A DNA stretch of 64,000 bases, from positions 12,439,381 through 12,503,380 of the forward strand of contig CM067314.1 of assembly GCA_034231615.1 (NCBI GenBank), given 5' to 3'. Positions 31,424 to 42,123 of this stretch are shown piece after piece. This DNA is from Meghimatium bilineatum (lineage: Eukaryota > Mollusca > Gastropoda > Stylommatophora > Philomycidae). The notes beneath the pieces are model-generated. The model saw nothing but the letters and a program-made list of their open reading frames with translations, did not search any database and had not been told where the DNA came from. Both the position numbers and the translations under genes were made by a program. Within the stretch, counting starts at the first letter, position 1, and every line of letters starts with the position of its first letter.

Positions 31424-32118
31424 CTATCTATCTATACGCTGTGTCCCTTATTTGCCTTGGGGCGTCAGGGGTGGAAGAGTTCTCTGGAGATGGCCTTCTT
31501 GTGCGCTGTTTGTAAGCTTGGTCCTGTGGCTTCTTTGATTTCTGTGATCCATCTTTTACATGGTCTGCTCATGGCTTTATAACCGTTATGTCTTTGTGTC
31601 ATGGCCATTTGTGGCATGCTATATGTCGGTAGTCTGGAAGCGTGTGAAAACCACTTGATCTGTTGTCTTTTGATGTGTTCCAATACTGGTATTGTTTTGG
31701 TTATCTGGCTGATGTTATCGTTTCTAATTCTATCTCGTAATGACACTCCGAGTATTCTTCGTAGACATGTCATTTCTGTTGTCACTATTTTTCTTTTGTC
31801 TTGTGCTGTCATTGTCCAGGTTTTGCGCTGGTAGCATAGTGTTGGAATAATAATAAGTCGTGTATAATGCAATTTTAGTGTCTATGTTTACATTTTTTTT
31901 CATGAAAATACGTGTCATCTGTCTTAGGATCTGGTATGTTTTGTTGCATCTATTTTGTATCTCTTTACTGGTTTTCCCTTCACTCGATATCATGCATCCT
32001 AAGTAAGTGAACTCATTTACCTGTTTAAGGTGTTTATCATCGATGGAGATAGTGATATTTCTTTTTTTCTTTGCTATTGCCATTATTTCGGTCTTTTCAA
32101 TATTGATCTATTCATTCG
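31424..32118 (-). mobile_element. LINE-H, 695-bp 5'-truncated insertion with 11-bp target-site duplication
   Basis: Two overlapping minus frames, joined by one frameshift near 31860, read KHLKQVNEFTYLGCMISSEG, KTSKEIQNRCNKTYQILRQM, LRRILGVSLRDRIRNDNISQ, LEHIKRQQIKWFSHASRLP and [20 protein letters not shown]. The tail is (GATA)n at 31424. TTTTTACGGAT at 31413-31423 recurs at 32119-32129. RT catalytic part is missing. Confidence 0.9.
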
Positions 32119-32129
32119 TTTTTACGGAT

Positions 32130-32879
32130 GATTACACTATTTATATAGGAAGCGGGCGATACAGAGAATGATACGGGAAGACACATAAAAAAGGGAGAGA
32201 GTAATACAGATAAAGGTCTTCTGGTCGAAACGTGGATCTGTGTATATATCTTATTCGTAACACTTCACTTAAACCTAGTTTTATATGTCTAGAACTAATG
32301 TTTACAAGAAAACCCACACCCAAATGATATGACTATCATTGCTGCAATGTCGTACTATCGAAGAAAAACTTAGTGCGCATGCGTTATTATTTATTATAGA
32401 AAACTCCCATAACGACTCGGGTTCTCCTAGACACGTCATGATCTAACCATAACCTTCTATATATATATAAGACCTAGTGCCTAATTGGAAATCATGATTC
32501 TACTTTGTGTGGCATCCAATGAGAATCAAGGGAATAGTCAAATGTGTCATTTTAGTAAGCTTGATTTCCCATTAACCAATAGGTCTTATAAAGCCAAAAG
32601 TCCCGATCTAGCAAGTAACCGATGCATGTTTAAGGAGATTTCAAACAAGATACTAAAATAGCGTAGTTAAAAATTCCAGGCCAGTGTTTCCATTGCGGGT
32701 GTCTATTTTGTCAGATTGAACTGCCGTGGCTATGAGATCTATGTTTTGTAAATTAGTAAAATCCATTGTGATATTTTGGGGCATGTTTTGGTCATTTAAA
32801 ACTGTATATTCTTTCACGAAATTGTTTGTTGTTTAAATGTGAATGCATTTGATTTTGGTAAAGTATTTTTTGTAGTACA
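32130..32879. other. No gene; hairpin plus CGAAACGT motif at 32208-32232
   Basis: ACAGATAAAGGTCTTCTGGT then CGAAACGTGG: GGTC/GGTC-type pairing around TTCT followed by CGAAACGT, as at 19163 and 49370. The rest is AT-rich and unassigned. Confidence 0.4.
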
Positions 32880-33010
32880 GTCGGCGTAGTAGTAAAAGTA
32901 GTACCGAGTAGTAATTAGCAGCTGTAATAATAGTAGTAACAGTACTACAGTGTAGTAGTAGACCCAACAGTAGTAAAATTAGTAAAGAATAATACTAGCA
33001 ACTGCAGTAA

Positions 33011-33048
<38 letters not shown>

Positions 33049-33141
33049 CAAGGCAGTAGCAATAGTAAGAGTAGTATTAGTACAGTGTAGTAATTGTAGT
33101 ATTACAGTGTAGAGATTGTAGTAGTACAGAGTAGTAATTGT

Positions 33142-33700
33142 CAGTGGTGTAGCGTGAATTTGTAGAGTGGAGACGTCGAGTGAGTATTATTTTAATAGGT
33201 AGGTGGTTCCCTACTATTCCCCACCAGAGCCATATATAAAATATTAACTAATAAAAAAAAGTACCTTATATAATCTTGTAATCCAGCTCCAGACTTTTTT
33301 TTCTTCATTTCTGAGAAAATGTTCATTACAGATAGGGAATTTCCGTTTCAGTTCTCAGAACTAACATCATCATAAAATATGAATAAACGTATGCTTGGTC
33401 TGAAGCCAGCACAATATTCCGGTAGCTGATATTACAAGATTAAATGTCAGGTCTTAAGCAGCCAATGAACGTTTCCGCTCTGAGGGGATGCGTATGCTGA
33501 AACATTTTGGCACCACGAAAGGATAACTTAAACAAAACTAATTTTAGTATATAACTATACAGTTGTGCGCTTGCTGCAGAAATAATTAAAAACACAATAA
33601 TCTTATGTCAACAGATGGTGTTTCTTGCTGATTCAATGTATGTCTTACAAGATGTTTAAGTATGGGCAAGTACGCCGAGTATTTTATCAGTTAGTTACTG
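33142..33700. mobile_element. Possible DNA-transposon insertion
   Basis: Begins CAGTGGTGTAGCGTG, like many hAT-type ends, and ends TTAGTTACTG. TAATTGT flanks both sides but is also part of the host repeat. Terminal repeats are poor beyond CAGT, so this is weak. Confidence 0.3.
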
Positions 33701-34164
33701 ATAATTGTAGTAATATTAGTAGTACAGTGTAGTAATAGTAGCAGTACAGTGTAGTAAATGTTGTGATAATACAGTGGTACTAGTAGTACAGTGTAGCAAT
33801 TGTAGCAATAGTAGTAAAAATGTCTAATAATCATAGCAATCGTAGTAATACTACAATATAGTAACTGCAGTAATAGTAGTAGTGCAGTGTAGTAGTATTA
33901 CAGTGTATTAGTAGTAGTAATAGTATTGTATTATCACAATGTAGCAGTTGCAGTGATCGTAGTAGTAGCAGTAGTCCAATGTAGCTTAGTAGTATTGGTA
34001 GTAGTAGTAGTAGAATGTTGTAGTAGTATTCTTAGTACAGTGTAATTTATTAGTACTATGTGGTAGTAGTAGTAGTAGTACACTGTAGTAATTGTAGTGA
34101 TAGTAGTGGTAGTGCAGTGTGGTAGAAGTAGTAATAGTATTACAGTGCAGTAGCAGTAGTAGTA

Positions 34165-34352
34165 CCACCAATCTCTTGAATGGATACCTACAGGCAAAAG
34201 AGCCAAGGGACACTCAGAAGAACAATACTTAGAGAAAGTAAAACAACCAATATCCATACTATTCAAGAATTGCACAGAATAGCTTTGAACACACAGAATT
34301 GGAGAGATCTGGCCTCTGCCCTATGCGCTAACTTCAGCGCAAAAAAAAAATG
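34165..34352 (+). mobile_element. LINE-C 3' terminus inserted in the TAG tract
   Basis: ACCACCAATCTCTTGAATGG, AGAATTGGAGAGATCTGG and CTAACTTCAGCGC match 25250-25440. It has an A-run then a (TGAA)n tail (34350-34376), and TAG repeats resume at once on both sides. Confidence 0.8.
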
Positions 34353-34374
34353 AATGAATGAATGAATGAATGAA

Positions 34375-34406
<32 letters not shown>

Positions 34407-34452
34407 CTAGTAGTAGTAGTGGTAGTAGCAGTAGTAGTAGTCATAAAATGTA

Positions 34453-35825
34453 GTAGTAGCATTAACCTATGCATATTAAGATCGCGTCCAGAAAATATTG
34501 CAAAACCGACTTTGTTATGGAAACCGCCAGCTCAGATGAAAAAAAAGGAAGACAAATATCCTTTATTTAAAAACACATAATTTTTATTTAATGTATGTAA
34601 TGTTCTAACACTAGCGCCTTAATTATATTTAACAATTCATCTATACATCCATCCATTCATAATTTCGTCCATCCATCTATCCATTCACCAGTTCGTCTAT
34701 CCATCCTTTCATGCATCCATCCGTCCACCTATATCTTCATCGCCGCTTCTGAATGCCGTTAAACAGGGGAACTGCCAACTTGCTGTCAAAACAAAGTGTG
34801 ATACTTTAGTTACACTATTACATGTATTATATGTATTACCCCTTCTGTATACCCCTGATGTTGTCTATTTATTATTCCATGGTTTTCGCCTGGCTCAATA
34901 TCAAGATTATCCTTGTAAACATTAGGATAGCATTTGACAGTAACTCGTCATTGTGTACATCCAAACCAACTCAATTTCTAAACCATAATTTTTTTTTTAA
35001 ATGGTTACTTTACTGATGACTCAGATTCTCTTTACTATGGTGGACAATGTAATATATATCTCCAGTGTCTTCATCTCTCTCTTGTTCTATATATCTCCAT
35101 TTTTTTTCTCTCTCTACTTGTCACATGATCCATCAATGCATTGTCTTGCTCTTCTTTAAACATCCTTATCACTGCTTTACTTCAGAGCCCATTTTCAACC
35201 AAATAAAAACGTAATGAATCAGAAATGGCCAACCTAATTCAATCTGGCATCCTTTTAACGGTTATGTGAGAAATGTAAATGCCAGGATGGGTTTCGGTGG
35301 CCAAAAAAATTATGTTTTCAGTGCAAGCAACCACGTATGTCTTTTTTTGGTTCTATATTGATGTGGTTCGATGCAATCCGGCAGATTTGTGTCTAACGGG
35401 GAGAAAAACTGGCTTTTACTAGCTTTCAGTGAATGACATGCAGACAGAAGGAACAAAGAAGAGAAGACGAGACCGAAAAAAGGCAACAAAAGAAGGTGGG
35501 AAAAAAATTTATATGTTGCAAGATTGGAAAAAAACCATAACTTCTTTCTAATATGTTTACTTGGAATGTAAAATTAACCAAACAAAAATTTTCAAAAATT
35601 ATGCCAGAATGTTACGGTAATATTAAAACTGTACCGGTAATTTTTGTATAGAATTACATGACAGAAGTTGGATAGCAGAATAACTAAACCATTAAAGTGG
35701 TAATTATTTTGGAAATACTAGTAGATATTATTATGCGATGGCAACATTTTTGGGTAGATTAAGTCTTCAAAGTTCAAGGCCTCAAAAATACGTGTTTCCT
35801 TTCGTCTACATAATAACTAACTAGA
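34453..35825. other. No gene recognised
   Basis: 1.4 kb AT-rich. A CATCCATC-type short tract is at 34640-34735. No domain-bearing frame seen. Confidence 0.45.
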
Positions 35826-36062
35826 TGACCTGGGATGTTGAATTGATGTGACATGGGATGTTGATAGGATGTGACATGGGATGTTGATAGGATGTGACAT
35901 GGGATGTTGATAGGATGTGACATGGGATGTTGATAGGATGTGACATGGGATGTTGATAGGATGTGACATGGGATGTTGATAGGATGTGACATGGGATGTA
36001 GATAGGATGTGACATGGGATGTAGATAGGATGTGACATGGGATGTAGATATGATGTGACATG
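35826..36062. repeat. 23-bp minisatellite, about 10 copies
   Basis: GACATGGGATGTTGATAGGA then TGT. Minus strand is open in three frames for about 70 codons, an artefact of the stop-free unit. Confidence 0.9.
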
Positions 36063-36146
36063 GTAAGTAGGTAGGTTCTGACATGAATGTATATAATATC
36101 ATCTGTAGATAGATTAGAATGTTTTTGTACTACAATAGAAACATGA

Positions 36147-36647
36147 GGAAACTTCAATGACATGAGGAAATTATTAATATCTAAACAAATTACAAACAAG
36201 TTAAAAATGAGAATTATAAAATGCTACATCTATTCCATATGGCTCAGAAACATGGACACTAAATAAACAATTAGAAGACAAAATTGATGCCTTTGAGATG
36301 TGGGTATATAGAAGAATAGGGAGACCATCACGGAAAGAGAAGAAAACAAATAAAGAGGTGCTAAAAACACTTAATATGAAGAAAGAACTACTAAGAGAAA
36401 TAAAGATCAGGCAAATAAAATACTTTGGACACATTAAAAGACATGACACCCTATTGAAGACCTTACTTGAGGGTAAAGTCAAAGGGAAGCGAGCAAGAGG
36501 TAGGCAGAGATACAAGTGGGAGAGTAACATTACACGATGGACAGGTTACAGTCTAGCAGAGTGCACCACCAAGACAAGAGACAGGAGATGTTGGAGATAC
36601 GTTGCAGCCAACCTTCGTTGCGGAGACGGCACTTGATGATGATGACG
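36147..36647 (+). mobile_element. LINE-K copy 3 with 10-bp target-site duplication
   Basis: Reads EMWVYRRIGRPSRKEKKTNK, EVLKTLNMKKELLREIKIRQ, IKYFGHIKRHDTLLKTLLEG, SLAECTTKTRDRRCWRYVAA and NLRCGDGT then stop, with a (GATGAT)n tail. AGAAACATGA at 36137-36146 recurs at 36648-36657. The C-terminal frame from 36298 is intact to its stop. Confidence 0.9.
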
Positions 36648-36657
36648 AGAAACATGA

Positions 36658-36840
36658 TTTCTAAGGCATTCTGAACATGATACTGAAAGAAGCTGGGTAG
36701 CTCGCACAGAACCCAGAGGCTTACATAATGGCATTGAGAACCACGTTCTGTAAAGAAAACGTCAGAGAGAGAGAGAGAGAGAGATAGAGAGGTGATATTG
36801 GATGGAGGAGAATGAGGTAACGGATACACCTTTGTCTAAT
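36658..36840 (+). mobile_element. LINE 3' coding scrap
   Basis: ATTCTGAACATGATACTG, CCCAGAGGCTTACATAATGG and CATTGAGAACCACGTTCTGT resemble the 3' coding end at 44300-44480. A (GA)n run follows at 36768-36790. Confidence 0.5.
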
Positions 36841-36970
36841 TGCATCCACTTCCACGTCCTGCTGACTGCACGCCCCACGTGGGAAAACTGTTATAAGTTG
36901 CTAACAGATATAAGATGGTAGAGCTTTGGTTTTTTACTATCCAATGACAGGCCCCAACATCATTCGGTGA

Positions 36971-37200
36971 TCTCCCTAGCGTAGCGGTTAAGCTATTCGC
37001 CTTGTGTTCAAGAGGTCATTGGTTTGAATCTGGCTCAGGTCGTCTTGTGTAGAAGGTGGATTTATTCGGAGATCCCTGTGGATTATCGCTTGAAGCTACG
37101 GAGTTACGTGCTATGAGTGGTACTCTCGGCAGGCGGCGTGCCGCTTCGTTGAGAGGGATGGATTACATATGGGAAACCGAGTACAGTGAGGTCAATCCTA
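36971..37200 (+). mobile_element. tRNA-derived SINE
   Basis: TCTCCCTAGCGTAGCGGTTA gives an A box (TAGCGTAGCGG). GGTTTGAATCTGG gives a B box. A GC-richer body (GGCAGGCGGCGTGCCGCTTC) follows. The open frame from 37056 is the SINE body, not a gene. Confidence 0.6.
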
Positions 37201-37429
37201 TACGAATTTTCAACACTTTCAACGTCCCAACAACGCAAAATCTATGTCCAGTAGTATATCTACATATTCGAACCAGGACATTCGTGGTGATGTTGAACGT
37301 AATAAGCGAACGAATAGACTGGCGAGCATGGCCACAGTGTTATAGATACATCAATGGGTTGATCTAGCATGCGTTAATAGGTTAAACACTTTGTCTGCTC
37401 AGAAGATTTTTTCAAAAATGTTAATCTTT

Positions 37430-38320
37430 ATATGAAAAAAAAAGAAGTAACGGGATTATTTATTCATCAAATGGAAACATAAAACATCAGGAACGTAGAT
37501 GTATTCTAGGAATAAACCATAGTGCAGAGAAGATAATTTGGTAACGATGATGACAAGCGGATGAGGAAACTTTGCAGAAGCACATCAATGCATGGCTGTT
37601 AGCATGTCAGAAGTACAACATGAAAATTAATGTAAAAAAAAACAACAGAAGTTATGAAAATTAGCCAGTCTTCAATAACAATGAATATAACAATAGATAA
37701 CACCAAAGTGAAACAAGCCAAAGAATTTAAATATCTAGGCAGGATTTTTTTCCGAAGATGGAAGACTAGATAGAGAAATAGTAACAAGATGCCAGAAAGC
37801 AAACACAGTGACTTACCAACTTCCACCATTACTTCTTCATCCAGAGATCAAGATGGAAATTTAAAAAAAAAATAATATGTACAATTTTTATACCAACACT
37901 GTGCTACCAATGTCAAACATGGTCTTTAACAGCTTCGCAGCAAAGAAAAATCGTCACATGTGAAATGAAGTGTCTGAGAAAAGCTGCAATGGTTACCAAA
38001 CTAGATAAAATAAGAAATAAAGAAATTAGGAAAAGAGTTGGTATAATATCATGTATCGAACATATTGAGAGACAGCAAGTAAAATGGTTCGGTCACCTTA
38101 TGAGAATAAAGCCAAACCAAATACCAATAAGAACATATAATACAAGAATATCTGGGCGTAAGGCCAAAGGTAGTCCAAGAAAATGGTGGATAGAAAACAT
38201 AAAGATAACCTTGAACAAATATGGAATAAATGCAACCTCGGCGACACATCTGGCCGTGGAACGACAGCTTAAGCTCCCACCCCTACGCTTAACGGCAAGT
38301 GTGAATGCGATCAACAATCA
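37430..38320 (+). mobile_element. LINE-J, longest copy
   Basis: Upstream part is frameshifted (FKYLGRIFFRRW-like block near 37730). From 37965 an intact frame reads MKCLRKAAMVTKLDKIRNKE, RKRVGIISCIEHIERQQV, KWFGHLMRIKPNQIPIRTYN, RKAKGSPRKWWIENIKITLN and THLAVERQLKLPPLRLTASV. This is the C-terminal LINE domain. A decayed YADD region may lie near 37545. Confidence 0.8.
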
Positions 38321-38324
38321 TTCG

Positions 38325-38450
38325 ACCCAAAAGTCATGCCGAAGTCTCATGTATCAGGCAGAAATATTGCACCAAAGCTGTAAACCATGATACAATGAAT
38401 TTATTTCATGGAATTACATGCTACTAATCTGCAGTAGTTTAAGAATTCTA
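38325..38450 (+). mobile_element. SINE-A, 3' half, diverged
   Basis: CATGCCGAAGTCTCATGTAT, AAAGCTGTAAACCATGATAC and CATGCTACTAATCTGCAG are in SINE-A order. Confidence 0.6.
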
Positions 38451-38794
38451 CTATATTGCATGGGGATTGATCTGATGGGCAAATGATGACACCCTCCCAC
38501 ATTTCCCATGCGAACTGTGTAATTTCAACACCTGTACATATTTATACCGAGTACTTAACGACATTATAAACGTAACTGGGCCCACTTTACGCGTTTTCCT
38601 TGAGTTTATTTATATTTAAATAAGCATGTGTCAGATTTACGTGCCGATCAAAGACACCAGACTCTTCTGATTGTTGTCGATTTGTCTCTGAACATCATCA
38701 CTTGCCCAAAAGGCATCAACACAATCATTCAGCTGACGGTTTGTTTGAATAATGACAGGTAATTCAAAGAGGTATTTAGATCACATTCACACAT
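38451..38794. other. No gene recognised
   Basis: Nothing supported. Confidence 0.5.
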
Positions 38795-39365
38795 GTGCTA
38801 ACATGTGCAATTGAGTACCTGCAAGTTCTCATGTTTTCTTGTTGTGTTCTAAGTACCTGCATGTTCTCATGTATGCGTGGGTGTTCTAAGTACCTGCAAG
38901 TTCTCATGTCTACGTGGGGTTTTTCTAAGTACCTCCATGTTCTCATGTTTTCTTGTAGTGTTCTAAGTACCTGCATGTTCTCATATCTTCTTGTAGTGTT
39001 CTAAGTACTTGCATGTTCTCATGTCTCCTTGTTATGTTCTAAATACCTGCATAATCTTATGTCTTCTTGTTGTGTTCTAAGTACTTGCATGTTCTCATGT
39101 ATGAGTGGGGTGTTCCAGGTACATGCATGTTCGCATGTATGTGTTGGTGTTCTAAGTACTTGCATGATCTCATGTCTCCTTGTTATGTTCTAAGTACATG
39201 CATGATCTTGTCTTCTCGTTGTGTTCTAAGCACTTGCATGTTCTCATCTCTTTTAGGGTGTTCTAAGCACCTGTATGTTCTCATATCTACGTGGAGTGTT
39301 CTAAGTACCTACATTTTCTCATATCTACGTGGGGTGTTCTACGTATTTGAATATTCTCAATGTCG
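38795..39365. repeat. About 38-bp degenerate minisatellite, about 15 copies
   Basis: GTTCTAAGTACCTGCATGTT then CTCATGTCTTCTTG repeats with indels. Confidence 0.8.
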
Positions 39366-39959
39366 TATTTATTCTCTCAAGGGAAGAATTTTATTGTGAT
39401 GTAGTATTAAAGAATCATTAGGTTGTACGTAGAGCGCAGCATATACTTTCTGGTGAACTAGTTCAAAATTCTTCTGTCAGATATGTTGATACATATGCAG
39501 TGATATATGTTGTACATTTATCAACCCCCGCCACCTAGCAGCCTGCCACAAAAGGACAAAGGTACAACATCCACTGGCCTGCAAATGTTCATTATCTATT
39601 GGGATCATAGGTCAGATGAAATCGAGACAAGACATGTAGTGACAATTATAATTCTTCGCAGATGACGGATTGTCAACATAACCCCTAACGTTCCTTAGTC
39701 ACCTCCTACAACATGACTGGAAAGAAGACAATATACTTGTTATTTGCATCCTGCACTGGAAGTCTTGGCTCCCGCTGCCACTCTAGTGGAAGAAGAAGAC
39801 GAAATGGAATAATGTTGAAAGACAAAAAAACCATACTGTGATAATCTTTCAGGATTCTGTCAAAAGTTGAACGAGTTCACAACTTTCACAATATCGGAAA
39901 GATTCGGATAGTCTTAGAATTATTTCTTAGGATAAAGTCATTGTGGAAAGTCATTCGGT
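39366..39959. other. No gene; possible SINE-A scrap at 39675-39745
   Basis: CCTTAGTCACCTCCTACAAC resembles minus-strand SINE-A, and a GAAGAAGAAG string lies at 39789. Otherwise unassigned. Confidence 0.35.
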
Positions 39960-40255
39960 CAGGCAAGAGTGTACACTGTGTCCAAATAGTGAGTCAGTCA
40001 AGTTAGAGTGTACACTGTGCGCAGGTAGTCAGTCAGACAAGTGTGAACACTGTGTGTAGAAAGTCAGTCAGACAAGTGTGTACACTGTGTGTAGAAAGTC
40101 AGTCAGACAAGTGTGTACACTGTGTGTAGAAAGTCAGTCAGACAAGTGTGTACACTGTGTGTAGCAAGTCAGACAAGAGTGTACATTTTGTATAAAAATT
40201 TTGTCAGACAAGAGTGTACACTGTGTACAGAAAGTCAGTCAGACAAGAGTGTACT
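39960..40255. repeat. About 35-bp minisatellite, about 8 copies
   Basis: AGTCAGTCAGACAAGTGTGT then ACACTGTGTGTAGAA. Confidence 0.85.
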
Positions 40256-40315
40256 GCGTAGAAGACACTTTTAGAATACTGGAACAACTCAGTAAAAAGT
40301 GAGTAATTTGTTTGT

Positions 40316-41068
40316 GTTCAGTGTAATGTTTGCATGTGTACAGTGTAATGTTTGCATGTGTACAGTGTAATGTTTGCATGTGTACAGTGTAATGTTTGCA
40401 TGTGTACAGTGTAATGTTTGCATGTGTTCAGTGTAATGTTTGCATGTGTACAGTGTAATGTTTGCATGTGTACAGTATAATGTTTGCATGTGTACAGAGT
40501 AATGTTTGCATGTGTACAGTGTAATGTTTGCATGAGTACAGTGTAATTTTTGCATGTGCACAGTGTGATGTTTGCATGTGTACAGTGTGATGTTTGCATG
40601 TGTACAGTGTAATGTTTGCATGTGTACAGTGTAATGTTTGCATGTGTACAGTGTAATTTTTGCATGTGTACAGTGTAATGTTTGCATGTGTACAGTGTAA
40701 TATTTGCATGTGTACAGAGTAATGTTTGCATGTGTACAGTGTGATGTTTGCATGTGTACAGTGTAATTTTTGCATGTGTACAGTGTGATGTTTGCATGTG
40801 TACAGTGTGATGTTTGCATGTGTACAGTGTAATGTTTGCATGTGTACAGTGTAATGTTTGCATGTGTACAGTGTAATTTTTGCATGTGTACAGTGTAATG
40901 TTTGCATGTGTACAGTATAATGTTTGCATGTGTACAGAGTAATGTTTGCATGTGTACAGTGTGATGTTTGCATGTGTACAGTGTAATGTTTGCATGTGTA
41001 CAGTGTAATTTTTGCATGTGTACAGTGTAATGTTTGCATGTGTACAGTGTAATGTTTGCATGCTTTCA
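40316..41068. repeat. 22-bp minisatellite, about 34 copies
   Basis: Unit GTAATGTTTGCATGTGTACA plus GT. The minus strand has no stop in any phase, so three overlapping frames of 213-264 codons all read HCTHANITLYTCKHYTVHMQ-like peptide. Variants GTGATG, GTAATTTTTG and ACAGAG are interspersed. Not a gene. Confidence 0.93.
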
Positions 41069-41149
41069 ATTATAGTGTGAATACGTACAGAAGCACGATA
41101 AATTGGTAGCATATCGTATTCACGTCGAAGTCATCAACCCATTTTAGAC

Positions 41150-41290
41150 TGTATCGATTTTATAGGCAAAATAAATGTTTAATAGTATGTCATTGCTTTA
41201 TGAACAGTCCGCATGCTTAATTGCCTACTCGTTAGTTTCGAACCCAGTACCGTATCCGTCACAGTTTCGCTATGAAGCCTACCTCCCCGA
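41150..41290 (-). mobile_element. SINE-F, diverged copy
   Basis: GTATGTCATTGCTTTATGAA, TTCGAACCCAGTACCGTA and a position-conserved layout match 43600-43795 and 49570-49790. The tRNA-like part on the minus strand is decayed. Confidence 0.5.
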
Positions 41291-41324
41291 CACAGAACAG
41301 GACATGAGTACAGTATCTCAGTTA

Positions 41325-41372
41325 CAATCAATACAAGGTAACTGCGTGAAACGTAACAACAATTGTACTTAA
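41325..41372. repeat. Dispersed exact 48-bp repeat, copy 2
   Basis: Same as 28790-28838. Confidence 0.85.
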
Positions 41373-41564
41373 AGACACTTATTAGTTGTATTCTGTCGTG
41401 TCTGATTGAAGCGATTATATAAACCTGTATAAAGTACAATTATCTCAGTTAAATGCATGTCTGGTTAAATTTGTCTAACGTTTCGTTCATTAAGAGAAAA
41501 CGTCAAGTTTCCCATTAAGATAAGCTTTACTGTACACACATACAATGTAATACTAATATAGATT

Positions 41565-41927
41565 CATCATCAAGTGACATATTATTTCCAGAACGTAGTC
41601 TTTCCTATGGATCTCTTGCAATTCTCCGTGGTCCTGATTAAGTTGCCCTGCATCTTTCGGTGACATGCGCAGGCATTCTTGAATGTCTTTTGTCCAACGG
41701 CGTCTTGGTTGGCCTTTGCCCCTGTTGCCTTCTATCATCCCCTCCATTAACACTCTCGCCATGCCGTCGTGTCTCTTAATATGACCGAAAAAAGCTAGCG
41801 TTTTCTTTAATATAGTGTTCAGAAGCCAGCCTTCCTGTACGTTAATTGTTCGTAACATCTGCTGGTTTGTTTTCTTCGCTGTCCATGGTATTGTCAAAAC
41901 TCTTCTATAACACTTTAATTCAAATTC
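41565..41927 (-). mobile_element. LINE-G, 363-bp 5'-truncated insertion with 10-bp target-site duplication
   Basis: Reads VLTIPWTAKKTNQQMLRTIN, EGWLLNTILKKTLAFFGHIK, RHDGMARVLMEGMIEGNRGK, GQPRRRWTKDIQECLRMSPK and IHRKDYVLEIICHLMMN. AATATAGATT at 41555-41564 recurs at 41928-41937. It keeps an open frame over its whole length, so it is fairly young. Confidence 0.9.
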
Positions 41928-42123
41928 AATATAGATTGCAAAAAATAATATTTATGTAAAGTAAAAAAAGTTATACTTATTAGTTAATTCTTTTGCTGTT
42001 TGGTGGTACATACGACAGACGTCATGCCTCTACATGCATTTCGGTTCGTTGCAAGCTGTTGTAGTTCTTGGGTGATGTTAATGCCCATTGCCATTGCCTC
42101 GTTCTTGAAAGTTATATTGTAAT

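Larger units (their letters stand above)
32880..34450. repeat. TAG/GTA trinucleotide-rich domain with two interruptions
   Basis: Long imperfect AGTAGTAGT tracts with recurring TACAGTGTAGTAATTG motifs. Interrupted by non-repeat sequence at 33142-33700 and by a LINE-C fragment at 34165-34352. Confidence 0.85.

Noticed and set aside
37056-37367. 103-codon plus frame as a gene
   Set aside because: It starts within the body of a tRNA-derived SINE and has no domain.
40289-41112. Three overlapping open frames of 213-264 codons
   Set aside because: They are three phases of one stop-free 22-bp repeat. Protein identity between frames is forced by the repeat, and there is no codon or domain signal.
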